From the NCBI GenBank assembly GCA_035511075.1, contig DATKFW010000153.1, positions 38,712 through 102,711 on the forward strand: a stretch of 64,000 nucleotides of DNA. The letters run 5' to 3'. Shown here piece after piece: positions 8,093 to 18,004 of the stretch (the first letter of the stretch is position 1; every line of letters begins with the position of its first letter). The position numbers and the translations under genes were made by a program. This DNA comes from DATAUD01 sp035511075 (GTDB lineage Bacteria; Verrucomicrobiota; Verrucomicrobiia; Limisphaerales; Palsa-1400). The notes beneath the pieces were generated by a model, which had not been told where the DNA came from, ran no database searches, and saw only the letters and a program-made list of their open reading frames with translations.

Positions 8093-10576
8093 TCAGGCGC
8101 GTCCCATGAATGGATCTGTGAAGCTATCGTCGCCGTTCTCCATTCGTCCCGCCAAACGTTGTTCGAAGTTCGGGAATCCTTCCACGCGAATTCGAAGGTC
8201 GTGCCACCCGAAACTTGGCGCCAGGTCCAGCGCGAGGCTGACCCTGGCATCTGTCCCGGCAAATGATTTGAGGTTCACCGTGCGCGGGTCCCCTCCATAC
8301 GCCAGGTCGGCGACAGTCACCGTAAGCGGACGCTGCGGATCACGGTTCGCCAGGCCCAATTCCGCATTGCCCCTGAGCTGGACCTCCAGCATCGGATCAT
8401 CCGCCGTCCCACGAAATTCCCGGTGGAAGCCGTTTGGTCCCTGGACGCGCAGATGATAGATGCCCTCTTCAAAGTCAGTCAGCAACCATTCATCCGAAAT
8501 CCGGTCTCCCGCGCGCACCGCGTAGGACCGCGCCCATCCGGTCTTGCAAGGTCCATACGCGTGAAATGGCGCCCCGGCGGCGCGATCCCCAAACAATCCC
8601 TTATCGGCGGCAAAATGGATCAGGAACGATTTTCGATCATTGCTCAACGCTCCATCCGCCGCCAGTTCGTAAGGAAGCGCGCAAGAGGGCCGCACTCCGC
8701 GCTCCTGTTGCGGCCACAAAGCCGGCGACGCCTGATTTTCACGCGCGCCCATGATCTCCTCTGCCGAGAGCTTTTTAAAATTATCGGGTACCGGCCTGTT
8801 CCGCGCCTCCTGAATCGATCCCAAAAAGGCGTCTCGTTCCACCGGAGTCGGCAGAGCGATCTTCTCTCCGATGTAGGGGCGGAACACCGAGGTCAGGTCG
8901 CCGCACACCGTGCGCCGCCATTGACTGATGTTGGGCTCGACAATGGGCCGGCCGGTCTTGTGGCTCAGAAAAACCTCCAGGAATTTAAGCATGGACGTGT
9001 GATCGAACACTTGCGAGCACGCATAGCCGCCGCGGCTCCAGGGCGACGCTACCACCAACGGCACGCGAAACCCCAGCCCAATCGGCCCAGCCTGCCCGGT
9101 CCAGGTCGGGTCCTTCCTGCGGATCTCCTCCTCCTGTTCCCGCGAAACATATTCCGGCGACGTATCCATCCCTGCCGATACCTTGCCGGTCTCCGGCCTG
9201 TCCGGATGCGGTGGCACAAAGGGGGGGACATGATCGAAATAGCCGTCATTCTCGTCATAGCACAGAATGAAAATTGTCTTTTTCCAGACCTCGGGGTTCT
9301 GCGTGAGAATGTCAAGCGCCTCGGATACATACCACGCCCCAAACCAGGGCGAGCTGGGATGATCGGAAAATTTTTCCGGCGCCACAATCCACGAAACCGT
9401 CGGTAGCTTCCCCGTTTGCGCGTCCTGGCGAAATTGATGAAAAACGTCGCCCTTCGGCGCCTGCATCCGGCCTTCGGTCGCGCCATCGTGATACGTTAGC
9501 GCGGCCAGTTCGCGGTAATCCGGATCGCCTGCATTACTGGTGAACGCCTTCAAATGCAGATTTTGTTCGTGCGCAGGTAGCTTCGCAAAGATGTCTGGGG
9601 TCCACGCAGCCAGGTCGCTCCGTGTCTTTCCCAAATCGTCGCGTTTTCCCCCGATCGGTTTTTGGAGCGCGTCGGAATCCGGCGAAGCCGCTCGTTGCAG
9701 CGCGTCCAGCTCCGCCTCGAGCGATTTTTCCTTTTTCACAAGATAACTCCGGTAGGATGCCGAAAAGCGCACCCCGTACTGCGTGAACCATTCCAGCGGG
9801 TTGTCCCCGAAGTTCGTCAGCCAGGAGTCCGCCTCGTCTGACAAACCCGAGGGCAGGCTGATTTCGTTCTGGTAAATTCGCCACGAAATGCCCCGCTCTT
9901 CCAGCCGCTCCGGAAATGTCGTCCAATGGACCTCCGCGTCGTAATCGGTGTCTTCATTGTTGACATGCGCCCATTCCCGCATCGACGGTTTGGCGCGCAC
10001 CGTTCCCGTCCACAGATGAAGCCGATTGGGCGTCGTAGGCGTCAGCGATGAGCAGAAGTTCTGGTCGCAAATCGTGAACGCGTCCGCCAACGCGTAGTAA
10101 AAGGGGATGTCCTGGCGGTTGTAATAACCCAGCGTCATCGGCACCTGCGGGAAGTCCTTGAGTTTCTTGGCTAGAAGCCACCGATCATGCTTGCCGTTAT
10201 TGCGCGCCTCTCCCTGGTCAGGCCACCCGTGCGGCAATGAACCCATCCACGTGGCCTTGGTTTCCTTGATATTAAGGCGAAAAGGCGCGTAAGTTTCGCC
10301 CGCTTCATTGGTTTGAAGCCAGACAGGATTGCCATCGGGCAACGTGACAGCGCGCGGATCGTTAAATCCCCGCACGCCCCGCAACGCGCCATAGGCGTGG
10401 TCAAACGACCGGTTTTCCTGCATCAGGATGACGACGTGTTCGGCGTCCAGGTACGTGCTGCCCGTCGGCGGGTCGATGGCGAAGGCGCGTTGAATCGATG
10501 CCGGCAAAACGCCGGTCAGACCGCCGCCCGCAGCCAGCAACAACGCCTTCTTGATGAAATCCCGGCGCGAATCCAT
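8093..10576 (-). CDS. Phospholipase C, phosphocholine-specific type (Tat-exported)
   Basis: An 827-aa enzyme of the bacterial phospholipase C/acid phosphatase AcpA family. It starts with a Tat signal (MDSRRDFIKKALLLAAGG, twin Arg at residues 4-5). The phosphoesterase domain follows: EHVVILMQENRSFDHAYGAL, then SSLTPTTPNRLHLWTG and FILCYDENDGYFDHVPPFVP. Two C-terminal beta domains of the DUF756 type cover roughly the last 200 residues. It cleaves phosphocholine headgroups outside the cytoplasm, releasing phosphate-rich compounds. A longer frame starting 90 bases upstream was rejected because the Tat signal must be N-terminal. It stands between the sigma factor and the two-component genes without obvious coupling. 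Confidence 0.93.
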   Translation of the reverse strand: MDSRRDFIKKALLLAAGGGLTGVLPASIQRAFAIDPPTGSTYLDAEHVVILMQENRSFDHAYGALRGVRGFNDPRAVTLPDGNPVWLQTNEAGETYAPFRLNIKETKATWMGSLPHGWPDQGEARNNGKHDRWLLAKKLKDFPQVPMTLGYYNRQDIPFYYALADAFTICDQNFCSSLTPTTPNRLHLWTGTVRAKPSMREWAHVNNEDTDYDAEVHWTTFPERLEERGISWRIYQNEISLPSGLSDEADSWLTNFGDNPLEWFTQYGVRFSASYRSYLVKKEKSLEAELDALQRAASPDSDALQKPIGGKRDDLGKTRSDLAAWTPDIFAKLPAHEQNLHLKAFTSNAGDPDYRELAALTYHDGATEGRMQAPKGDVFHQFRQDAQTGKLPTVSWIVAPEKFSDHPSSPWFGAWYVSEALDILTQNPEVWKKTIFILCYDENDGYFDHVPPFVPPHPDRPETGKVSAGMDTSPEYVSREQEEEIRRKDPTWTGQAGPIGLGFRVPLVVASPWSRGGYACSQVFDHTSMLKFLEVFLSHKTGRPIVEPNISQWRRTVCGDLTSVFRPYIGEKIALPTPVERDAFLGSIQEARNRPVPDNFKKLSAEEIMGARENQASPALWPQQERGVRPSCALPYELAADGALSNDRKSFLIHFAADKGLFGDRAAGAPFHAYGPCKTGWARSYAVRAGDRISDEWLLTDFEEGIYHLRVQGPNGFHREFRGTADDPMLEVQLRGNAELGLANRDPQRPLTVTVADLAYGGDPRTVNLKSFAGTDARVSLALDLAPSFGWHDLRIRVEGFPNFEQRLAGRMENGDDSFTDPFMGRA

Positions 10577-10692
10577 CCAGCAATCTTCCGCAAGCGCCCG
10601 CGAAACGAAAAGAAAAATCAGCGCCCAAGGGATCGATTTTTCCGCAGCGTAACGAAAGCGAAACAAATTCGGCTCGACGATGACTCAATGCA

Positions 10693-13002
10693 TTACCCGG
10701 CAGTGACCGTAGTATCAAACCCCGCGCGCAATTGCTCCCGCGCTGGCGGCAGTCCGTCCAGGCAGCGCCGCAGGGCGCAGAGCAGCGTTCGCGGCGTGCA
10801 GGGCTTTTGCAAAAAGTAACTGTTGGTCTGGCGAAGGATCTCGCTGCCATCGCACATGACGTCTCCCCCATATCCGCTCTGGAAGATGACTTTCAGGGAT
10901 TTCTTTTTCCCGAGCAGGTCCTCCGCCAGCTTGCGGCCCGTGATTCCCTCCGGCATGATGACATCCGTCAAAAGCAAATCCACCTTCGACCCCGCCGACT
11001 CCCAGATTTTTAGCGCTTCAGGACCTGAACCCGCCTCCAGGACGTGATACCCGGATCGTTCGAGGATACGGCGCGTGATCGAGCGCAGCGCCTGTTCATC
11101 TTCGACCAACAGCACGGTTTCCATTCCCTTGGGCGGCTCCGCGGCTTCCGGCGCGCGTTCGTTTGCCGCTGGCCGCGCAATTTCCAGCGCCGGCAGGTAG
11201 ATTTTGAAACTGGAACCGCAGCCAACCTGGCTGCACACTTCTATCCAGCCCTGGTGCTGCTTCACAATGCCGTACACTGTGGCCAGGCCCAATCCTGTGC
11301 CTTTCCCGATCTCTTTTGTCGTGAAGAATGGGTCGAAGATGCGCGGCAGGTTCTCGCCGGAAATTCCCAGGCCGGTGTCCTTCACTGTCGCGCAGACGAA
11401 CTTGCCGGGGCGCCCCTCCGGATGCGCCAAATCGGGTCCCATTTCAAACGTTAGCTGCTCGGTGGTGATCAACAGTTTTCCTCCGTCCGGCATCGCATCC
11501 CGGGCGTTAACGACCAAATTGACAAGCACTTGTTCGAGCATGCCGATGTCTGCCTGCACCGGCGGCAACAACGGCGTGTAATTGCACCGCAGATCGATAT
11601 CTTCTCCAATGATTCGCTTAAGCATTTTGCTCAGGTTCTTGATGATATCGTCCAAATTGACCGGTTGCGACCGCATCATCTGCCTTCGGCTGAACGCGAG
11701 CAACTGGCGGGTCAGGTTGGCGGCCCGTTCGCTCGCGGCGTTGATCTCTTTGAGGGCTTCCACGATCTTGCCGGGGGATGCCGCGGCTTCCAGGAGTGCC
11801 AGCCCCGCGTTTCCACTGATGACCGCCAGCAGGTTATTGAAGTCATGCGCAACACCTCCCGCGAGCTGCCCGATGGCCTCCAGCTTTTGGGATTGGCGCA
11901 GTTGTTCCTGCGCGCTTCGCAGGGCTTCTTCAGCCTGGATTCGATCCAGCGCTCCGCCGCAATGGTCGGCCAGTGCCTGCAGGGTTTCAAGGCTGCGCTG
12001 GTCGTAGGCATTGGCAGCCTGGCTTTGGATGGAGAGTATGCCGGTCACCGCCGTCCCATTACGGATGGGTACAAACAGGATCGAAGCCGGCGCGCTCGAA
12101 ATCTCCATGCCAGCCGCGTCCCCTTTCAAAACCAATTGGCCGCCCTCCCGGATCGTCTTTCGCGCCAGCAATGGCGGCTGGCGGCGCGCGTAATCCGGCG
12201 CGGCCTCCGTGCGCTTGCCATCGATTAATTCCGCGTGCAATACAGGCGTAAGGCTGTCCGTATCCGGCGAGTAGAGGTCCAGCAGGCAAGCGTCGTAGCC
12301 GAGCAACCGGTCGGCTGCATCGATAATGATTTGCCCCGCCTCCCGAACCGTCCGCGCGCTGCTCAGGAGCAAGCCCAGGGTCGAAAAGGCTGAAAGGAGA
12401 ACTTGGGCCCGCGAGCGGTCCGCGATTTCTTGCGTAAGCTTTTCATTGGTTGCGCGCAGTTCCCGCGTGCGTTGATTTGCCGTCGCATCCAAGACCGACA
12501 CCTGCACCTGGGCCTGCCGGGCCAAATCCCATTTCTGGGACAGCGTTTGGGCCAGTTGCAACACCTCCACGGTGTCGAACGGTTTCTTGAGGATGAGCAA
12601 ACGGTCCGACTGGCCGAGTTTGCGGGCTATGTCGTTCCAGTCATAATCCGAATAAGCGGTGCAGATGACCACCTGCAATTCGGGAGAAACTCGCCACAGC
12701 TTGGCCGTCGTCTCAATCCCGTCCCAACCCGGCGGCATTCGCACGTCGATGAACGCCACGCCATACGGTTTGCCGTCGGCGACTGCCTGCTTCACCATCT
12801 CCAACCCTTCCTGGCCCTGAAACGCCGATTCGAGTTCAAATCCTGTGAATCGGCATTTCTCCTGGCTCTCTCCAAAGAGATCGGTGCTCATCTCTCCGTA
12901 CAAATTGCCCTCGTCCTGGACCGCGAGTATCTTTCGAAAATCTTCGTGGATCGCCCGGTTGTCGTCGATGACCAGAATTCGTCGATTGATGTTATCGCGC
13001 AT
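10693..13002 (-). CDS. Hybrid sensor histidine kinase/response regulator (REC-GAF-HisKA-HATPase-REC)
   Basis: 769 aa, cytosolic, no transmembrane helix. Receiver domain about 8-130 with acceptor D86 (FIDVRMPPGWDG) and the conserved DD pair at 13-14. A coiled region is followed by a GAF-like domain (about 205-355). The HisKA H box has H386 in GGVAHDFNNLLAVISGN. The ATPase N box is at about 496-505 (NLVVNARDAMPDGG), with DTGLGIS and GTGLGLATVYGIVKQ. The second receiver spans about 628-745, with D680 (LLLTDVIMPEG). Two receivers flanking a kinase suggest phosphorelay. It begins 8 bp after the stop of the large kinase at 13011, so they are cotranscribed and probably signal to each other. Confidence 0.92.
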   Translation of the reverse strand: MRDNINRRILVIDDNRAIHEDFRKILAVQDEGNLYGEMSTDLFGESQEKCRFTGFELESAFQGQEGLEMVKQAVADGKPYGVAFIDVRMPPGWDGIETTAKLWRVSPELQVVICTAYSDYDWNDIARKLGQSDRLLILKKPFDTVEVLQLAQTLSQKWDLARQAQVQVSVLDATANQRTRELRATNEKLTQEIADRSRAQVLLSAFSTLGLLLSSARTVREAGQIIIDAADRLLGYDACLLDLYSPDTDSLTPVLHAELIDGKRTEAAPDYARRQPPLLARKTIREGGQLVLKGDAAGMEISSAPASILFVPIRNGTAVTGILSIQSQAANAYDQRSLETLQALADHCGGALDRIQAEEALRSAQEQLRQSQKLEAIGQLAGGVAHDFNNLLAVISGNAGLALLEAAASPGKIVEALKEINAASERAANLTRQLLAFSRRQMMRSQPVNLDDIIKNLSKMLKRIIGEDIDLRCNYTPLLPPVQADIGMLEQVLVNLVVNARDAMPDGGKLLITTEQLTFEMGPDLAHPEGRPGKFVCATVKDTGLGISGENLPRIFDPFFTTKEIGKGTGLGLATVYGIVKQHQGWIEVCSQVGCGSSFKIYLPALEIARPAANERAPEAAEPPKGMETVLLVEDEQALRSITRRILERSGYHVLEAGSGPEALKIWESAGSKVDLLLTDVIMPEGITGRKLAEDLLGKKKSLKVIFQSGYGGDVMCDGSEILRQTNSYFLQKPCTPRTLLCALRRCLDGLPPAREQLRAGFDTTVTAG

Positions 13003-13010
13003 TTGCTCGT

Positions 13011-16000
13011 TTAGGCGGCGGCCGCCGTCTCGCTCTGCCCGTTGTCGGCGATATTGGTTACCGAAGAGGGCTCACAGGGCAGTTCCAGAGTGAACGCGGC
13101 GCCGCGCCCCTTGCCGTCGCTGTGAACCGTCAGCGCTCCTCCCAATTCCTTGGCCGCCAGCGCCCCGCTATGCAAGCCGAAGCCATGTCCGTCCTTTCGC
13201 GTCGTAAATCCGTGATTGAATATCCGGTTGATGTTTTCTGGCGGGATTCCAACTCCGTTGTCAATGACCGCAATCTTCACCCGGCCGTCTCCGTTGGAAG
13301 CGCGCAGGATCACTTGTTTATCACTCCGGCCCGATTCGTCGCACGCGTATTTGGCATTGCGCACCAGATTGATCAGAATCTGGAGCACCTTGTGTTTGTC
13401 CGTGCAAACAAGAGGCAGATCGCCGAATTCGCGCACCACTTTGATATCGTGCCGCGCAAGCGACCCCGCGTTCATCCGCAACGAATCCTCCAGCAGATCG
13501 GTCACGCTGATATCCTCGAACACGCCGGACACCCGGGCGTAACTTTGCTGCATGGTGATGATTTCTTTGACATGCTCGACGTTCCGCCGGAGGGACGATA
13601 TTTCTTCGAGCATGTCGGCCTGTTCGGAGCCTAGTTTCTTGGCAAGCTGGCCGATAAAGGCGGGCACCTTTCGTCCTTTTGGATCCTTGGTCAAAAACGC
13701 AGCGCGGTCCTCGGCGTGTTCCTCCAGCAAATCGGCCAGCCGCCGCACGTCGGCCACCCGTGAATTCCTGACTCGCTCGTCCACCAGGGTTGCCGAGACA
13801 TTGATGCTGTTCAACACGTTGCCGACATTGTGCAGGACGCTGGTGGCCACCTCCGCCATGCCGGCCATCCGTGAGGCCTGGACCAATTCCCGGTGCGCGC
13901 GCTCCAGCTCGGCCTCGGCCTGCTTGATCGCCGTGATGTCTTCCTTGACCGCCAGAAAGTGAGTGATCTTGCCGGCCTCATCAACCACCGGCGCTACGGA
14001 CGCGGATTCCCAGTAAAGCTCCCCATTCTTCTTCCTGTTGTGAAACAGCCCGTGCCATTCCCGCCCCGCCCGGATGGTTTCCCACATCAATTTGTACTCC
14101 TCATCCGGCGTCTTGCCAGACTTCAAAATCCGCGGATTTCGACCCGCCACTTCGTGAAGGGAATAACCCGTGATCTGTGTAAATTTCGGGTTCACATAGG
14201 TGATGTCCCCGGCCGGGTCGGTGATCACGACCGATGTCGGACATTGCTCGATGGCCTGCGCCAGGACGCGCGCCTTGTCCGCGATCTGCCGCGAATGCTC
14301 CTCGCTTTGCCGCAATTCCGCCTCGATCTGCTTGCGTTCAAGATTCTCCGTTTGAAGGGCCGCGTTGGCGGCGGCCAGTTCGCCCTGCGCCTGCTTGCGC
14401 TCCCAGTTTTCCTGTTTCAACGCCCGCGTTTGCCGTCTCACTTGGCGGCGCAGCGCGCTGATCCATCCAATTGAAACTATCAGCACCGCTCCCAGCCCGC
14501 CCAGCGCCCACAGTGTGTGCCGCGCCGTCCACCACGACGGGGCTTCCAGCACTTGAATGTCCGAAGCCGAATTCAAATACATCTCGAAGGCTGTCACCAC
14601 CTGGTTGGCGTCCAGCGGTTCCTCCGCCTGAAGCTTGATGACCCCGCGCAGCCGCACACGGGCGCCGGGCAGCATTGACGTTGGCAATGGCGTCACCGCC
14701 GGAAGATACGCGAAAAAATTCCGCTTGGTCGCCTGGCAGCGCAATTCCAGTTTGAGCGTCGAATCGCTGGCGCCCCGTCCTTCGAAAATCGCGTCCACCT
14801 GACCGCGCGTTGCGTCCTGGCTGCTCTGCAAATAGGCCTGAAAGAAGTCCGTGACTCCGGCCGGCGGCAAATCGCCCTGGCCCACTTTGCGCACCACGGC
14901 TTGCACCAGCTTGGGTGAGAATCCGTCCGGCAACGCCAATCCGGCGACTTCCACTCGATCACCCGGACTGATGTCCATGTTTTCCCGCTGCAGGAATACC
15001 CTCATTCCGCTGTCCTTTTCCTGTAAACAGAGCATCTGCGGCCCTTTGTAAGTCACTATCCCCTCGCTCCGGACCATCTGCATTTGGCCCCCGGCCGCGC
15101 CGGGACTTGACAGCAGCACCGACGCGATGTCGACCTTCCGCACTGAAAACGGATCGGTCGGCCCGGCCTCGATGACTTCGATGCATTCGCTGGAGGGAAC
15201 AAGGAGGCGTGACCCCAGCATTTGGTCCCGTCCATTGAGTATCGGGTCGCTCACGCCGCTGACACGCAACCGGCTCCCCGGCACGCGACACTGATCATCG
15301 AGCGTGATCTGGTTTACCCACACCGTCAGTTCCTTTCCTTCAACCAACAGCGTCAAGCGTCCGTCATTGTAGCCGCTCACCACTCCGTCGACTTGCGCCC
15401 ATCTTCCCGCGTTCTGCGGCGACATCATGGCATCAAACGAATTTTTTATCGGCTCCGGCATTTGCCCCTTCCCCAGGAATTTCGCAAAACCAGTGGGAAT
15501 GATCCCGTCGCGTGAATTCTGTCCGTCGATCTCGGCGTACATCCCTTCCTGCCGTATCTCGTCGGTTAATCCGGCTTCGGTTGCATACATTATCTGAATG
15601 GCATTTGTGCCGTTCTGAAGATAAAAAATGTTGTCATCGTTAATGTACGATCCGCAAATGTAAGTGATCACACCCCGCAGCCGCACAGGAAACGCAACGT
15701 CCGGCGTGCTCTGGCGCAAGCGGTTCACTTCTCCGATCTCGGTGACAGGATGCTCCGCATCGATGGCCATTTTGGACGGTTGCCTTCTGTTCGCGGCCAA
15801 ACGGCACGCAGCCCAGCGCAGCACTGTCCGCCTCCGTTGGCGGTCCAGGAAACCTATTGCCTCAATGCGGGAGTTCTCCGGAAATGCCGCGCCCGCCCTG
15901 TCGTAAATCATAATTCTATTGGTTCCCTCTCCTAATATTGCGCGCCTCCCAGAGTCTTCTTCGTCCACCGTGCCAACTACCCGCACAAGCCCCGGTGGAA

Positions 16001-17858
16001 TGAAGTTGGTGCCGGTTAGTTCCTTCACGGAGTATTCCGGCCACCGATTCCAATCCTCATCTTTCGGGGCGACAAGCGTGACACCGCTGGGACCGGAAGC
16101 CCATACAATACCCGGAATCCAATGACCCTTTCCGTCGGCAACGGATTCCACCACGCCTCGCACCCGAAGGCGGCAGTTCAATGAACCGGGAAGCTGGCGT
16201 CGATATGGACTGAGGATGCGCGCCAGCACAACGTTGGCGCCCCCTTCCGAGGTCAGCCGGATCGTTGAATAATCCGCGTCCTGCGTCAGAACTTCCGCAT
16301 CTCCTTCGATAGTGGCCGATACATACTCCTGGTTCGCATCCAACGACGCCCCCGCCCCCGTCTCCGCCGGCGCGATAGTTTGCACCTGGCCAAGGACCTC
16401 CATTTCTGGATGCGTCAACAACGGTTTCTCATTGATAAATTCCAAATCGCCCCTCAATCGCACACGGTCCCCCGGTCGGCCTATCTCCGCCGGCAATGCC
16501 AACTCGATCACGTCAAATCCGCTCCGATCCACAACACTCACGCTCCCGCTTCCGCGACCCACAACCACCGCCTGCAAATCCAGTTTCATCGGATTCATCT
16601 GTTGTGGCCGAATGGTCAGCAAACGGTTTAAGCTCACCACCGGAGGTCCGTCTATCGCCACGAATTGCCATTGAATCCAACTGGCCCGATTGGTCGAACC
16701 AGGCGAAAAATCCAGCCACTTGGTGGTCAAATCTCTGTCAAATGCGCTTTGGACGCCTTCCCAGGGTGCGTTCTCTCCCCGGGCCGACACCACCAGCGAC
16801 AAACCGGCGAGGCTCTCTCCTTCCTCCCAACGCGGCTCGAATTCCGCCAGTTGCACCGAATTCGCCAGCGCCGGCGCGAATACCGAATCAATCTTCAGCC
16901 GGTAAAGCCCATACGAAGCGGGTTTGCGCAGGACGAATTCCCGCTTCTGCAGCCGCCTCGGAAATGTCTCGTTTTGGCGGACGTCCAGAGTGTCCCAACT
17001 CTTGCCCCCGTCATTCGACGCCAATAATTCCCAGTCGGAGGGATCGCGCGGATAGAAATCATTCGCCGAGGTCAGCGAATAGCCGACCAGTTTTCGCACC
17101 GGCACGTTTGTCCGGCCTGTCGAGTTGGGAAGAACTTGTGCAGCCTGGCCGGAGAATGATTCCCGCATCGAAAAACCTCGGCAGATCACGTTCAATTGCG
17201 CGATGTTGTCTACCACGATGTCTGCGTTGGTGGTATATTGGCATTGGAGCCATCGGCCCCCCGCCTGGCCAAGTCCGTAGTCGAACCAGTCGGTGGACGG
17301 GTCCCCGTCAAAGGCCTGCGTTGCCGGCGACCTCAACGGATGCGCCCTCGACGATGAAATCTTCATCCTCAATTGCGACTCGTTGTTCAATCCGGTGACC
17401 GGTCCCATCAACTGCAATTCGGCAAGGCTCGCCGAGTCGGTCCCGTCCCGTGTCCGCGTCACTTCCAACCGGTAGATGTTGTAGGAAGTGTTATTATTGA
17501 CTGTGAATACCCGGCGCAGGTGACCCTCGGCGAACAATTCATTGGTGCGCGCATCGACTACTTGCCACGTGCGTCCGTCGTCGTTTGACCCCAGGAGCCG
17601 CCAGTCTTTCGGCGTCGAACCGTCGTGCTGGTCGGGATCTTGATGCGCGGGAGCGGTCAGCGCATAACTGGTCACGATCCGTCCCGGCTTGGTCTCCGGC
17701 GCCGCGTGGTACGCGCCCTCCGCAAATACGCTGCCGCTGCCGCATATCAAAACCGCGACCAAAAACGGCAGCGCGCGCCGTGCCAGCAGAGCGGCCACTC
17801 CGGCGACGGCTCTGATTGCGGCTTGCGGACCAGGGACGATAATCGCTTTTGATCTCAT
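13011..17858 (-). CDS. Giant membrane sensor kinase with discoidin-like and OB-like ectodomain
   Basis: 1615 aa. Signal peptide to about residue 46 (cleavage after SGSVFA). Two F5/8 type C (discoidin-like) modules at roughly 50-155 and 170-340 share phrasing such as DWRLLGSNDDGRTWQVVDAR and DWELLASNDGGKSWDTLDVR. Then about 770 residues of beta-rich sequence with several OB-fold-like segments of recurring form (VRLRGVITYICGSYI; VRLRGVIKLQAEEPLD). A single TM at about 1115-1135 leads to a coiled coil, a PAS domain (about 1200-1305), the phosphoacceptor helix with H1343 (SVLHNVGNVLNSINV) and HATPase_c (NLVRNAKYACDES; DNGVGIPPENI; GHGFGLHSGALAA). Discoidin modules often bind glycans, so an extracellular carbohydrate ligand is a reasonable guess. 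It is operonic with the hybrid kinase downstream. Confidence 0.9.
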   Translation of the reverse strand: MRSKAIIVPGPQAAIRAVAGVAALLARRALPFLVAVLICGSGSVFAEGAYHAAPETKPGRIVTSYALTAPAHQDPDQHDGSTPKDWRLLGSNDDGRTWQVVDARTNELFAEGHLRRVFTVNNNTSYNIYRLEVTRTRDGTDSASLAELQLMGPVTGLNNESQLRMKISSSRAHPLRSPATQAFDGDPSTDWFDYGLGQAGGRWLQCQYTTNADIVVDNIAQLNVICRGFSMRESFSGQAAQVLPNSTGRTNVPVRKLVGYSLTSANDFYPRDPSDWELLASNDGGKSWDTLDVRQNETFPRRLQKREFVLRKPASYGLYRLKIDSVFAPALANSVQLAEFEPRWEEGESLAGLSLVVSARGENAPWEGVQSAFDRDLTTKWLDFSPGSTNRASWIQWQFVAIDGPPVVSLNRLLTIRPQQMNPMKLDLQAVVVGRGSGSVSVVDRSGFDVIELALPAEIGRPGDRVRLRGDLEFINEKPLLTHPEMEVLGQVQTIAPAETGAGASLDANQEYVSATIEGDAEVLTQDADYSTIRLTSEGGANVVLARILSPYRRQLPGSLNCRLRVRGVVESVADGKGHWIPGIVWASGPSGVTLVAPKDEDWNRWPEYSVKELTGTNFIPPGLVRVVGTVDEEDSGRRAILGEGTNRIMIYDRAGAAFPENSRIEAIGFLDRQRRRTVLRWAACRLAANRRQPSKMAIDAEHPVTEIGEVNRLRQSTPDVAFPVRLRGVITYICGSYINDDNIFYLQNGTNAIQIMYATEAGLTDEIRQEGMYAEIDGQNSRDGIIPTGFAKFLGKGQMPEPIKNSFDAMMSPQNAGRWAQVDGVVSGYNDGRLTLLVEGKELTVWVNQITLDDQCRVPGSRLRVSGVSDPILNGRDQMLGSRLLVPSSECIEVIEAGPTDPFSVRKVDIASVLLSSPGAAGGQMQMVRSEGIVTYKGPQMLCLQEKDSGMRVFLQRENMDISPGDRVEVAGLALPDGFSPKLVQAVVRKVGQGDLPPAGVTDFFQAYLQSSQDATRGQVDAIFEGRGASDSTLKLELRCQATKRNFFAYLPAVTPLPTSMLPGARVRLRGVIKLQAEEPLDANQVVTAFEMYLNSASDIQVLEAPSWWTARHTLWALGGLGAVLIVSIGWISALRRQVRRQTRALKQENWERKQAQGELAAANAALQTENLERKQIEAELRQSEEHSRQIADKARVLAQAIEQCPTSVVITDPAGDITYVNPKFTQITGYSLHEVAGRNPRILKSGKTPDEEYKLMWETIRAGREWHGLFHNRKKNGELYWESASVAPVVDEAGKITHFLAVKEDITAIKQAEAELERAHRELVQASRMAGMAEVATSVLHNVGNVLNSINVSATLVDERVRNSRVADVRRLADLLEEHAEDRAAFLTKDPKGRKVPAFIGQLAKKLGSEQADMLEEISSLRRNVEHVKEIITMQQSYARVSGVFEDISVTDLLEDSLRMNAGSLARHDIKVVREFGDLPLVCTDKHKVLQILINLVRNAKYACDESGRSDKQVILRASNGDGRVKIAVIDNGVGIPPENINRIFNHGFTTRKDGHGFGLHSGALAAKELGGALTVHSDGKGRGAAFTLELPCEPSSVTNIADNGQSETAAAA

Positions 17859-18004
17859 TTAGTCCAGGTGCTCAACTTGCAGTCTTGGAAGACTATCGGC
17901 AGATTTGCCTGCCCGGATGAGGCCAATTGCCCAAATGATCTCGAAAATGAATGATTATGCCGTTTTTTCCTCATTTCACCCCGAAATCGCCCCGATCCCG
18001 CTGG

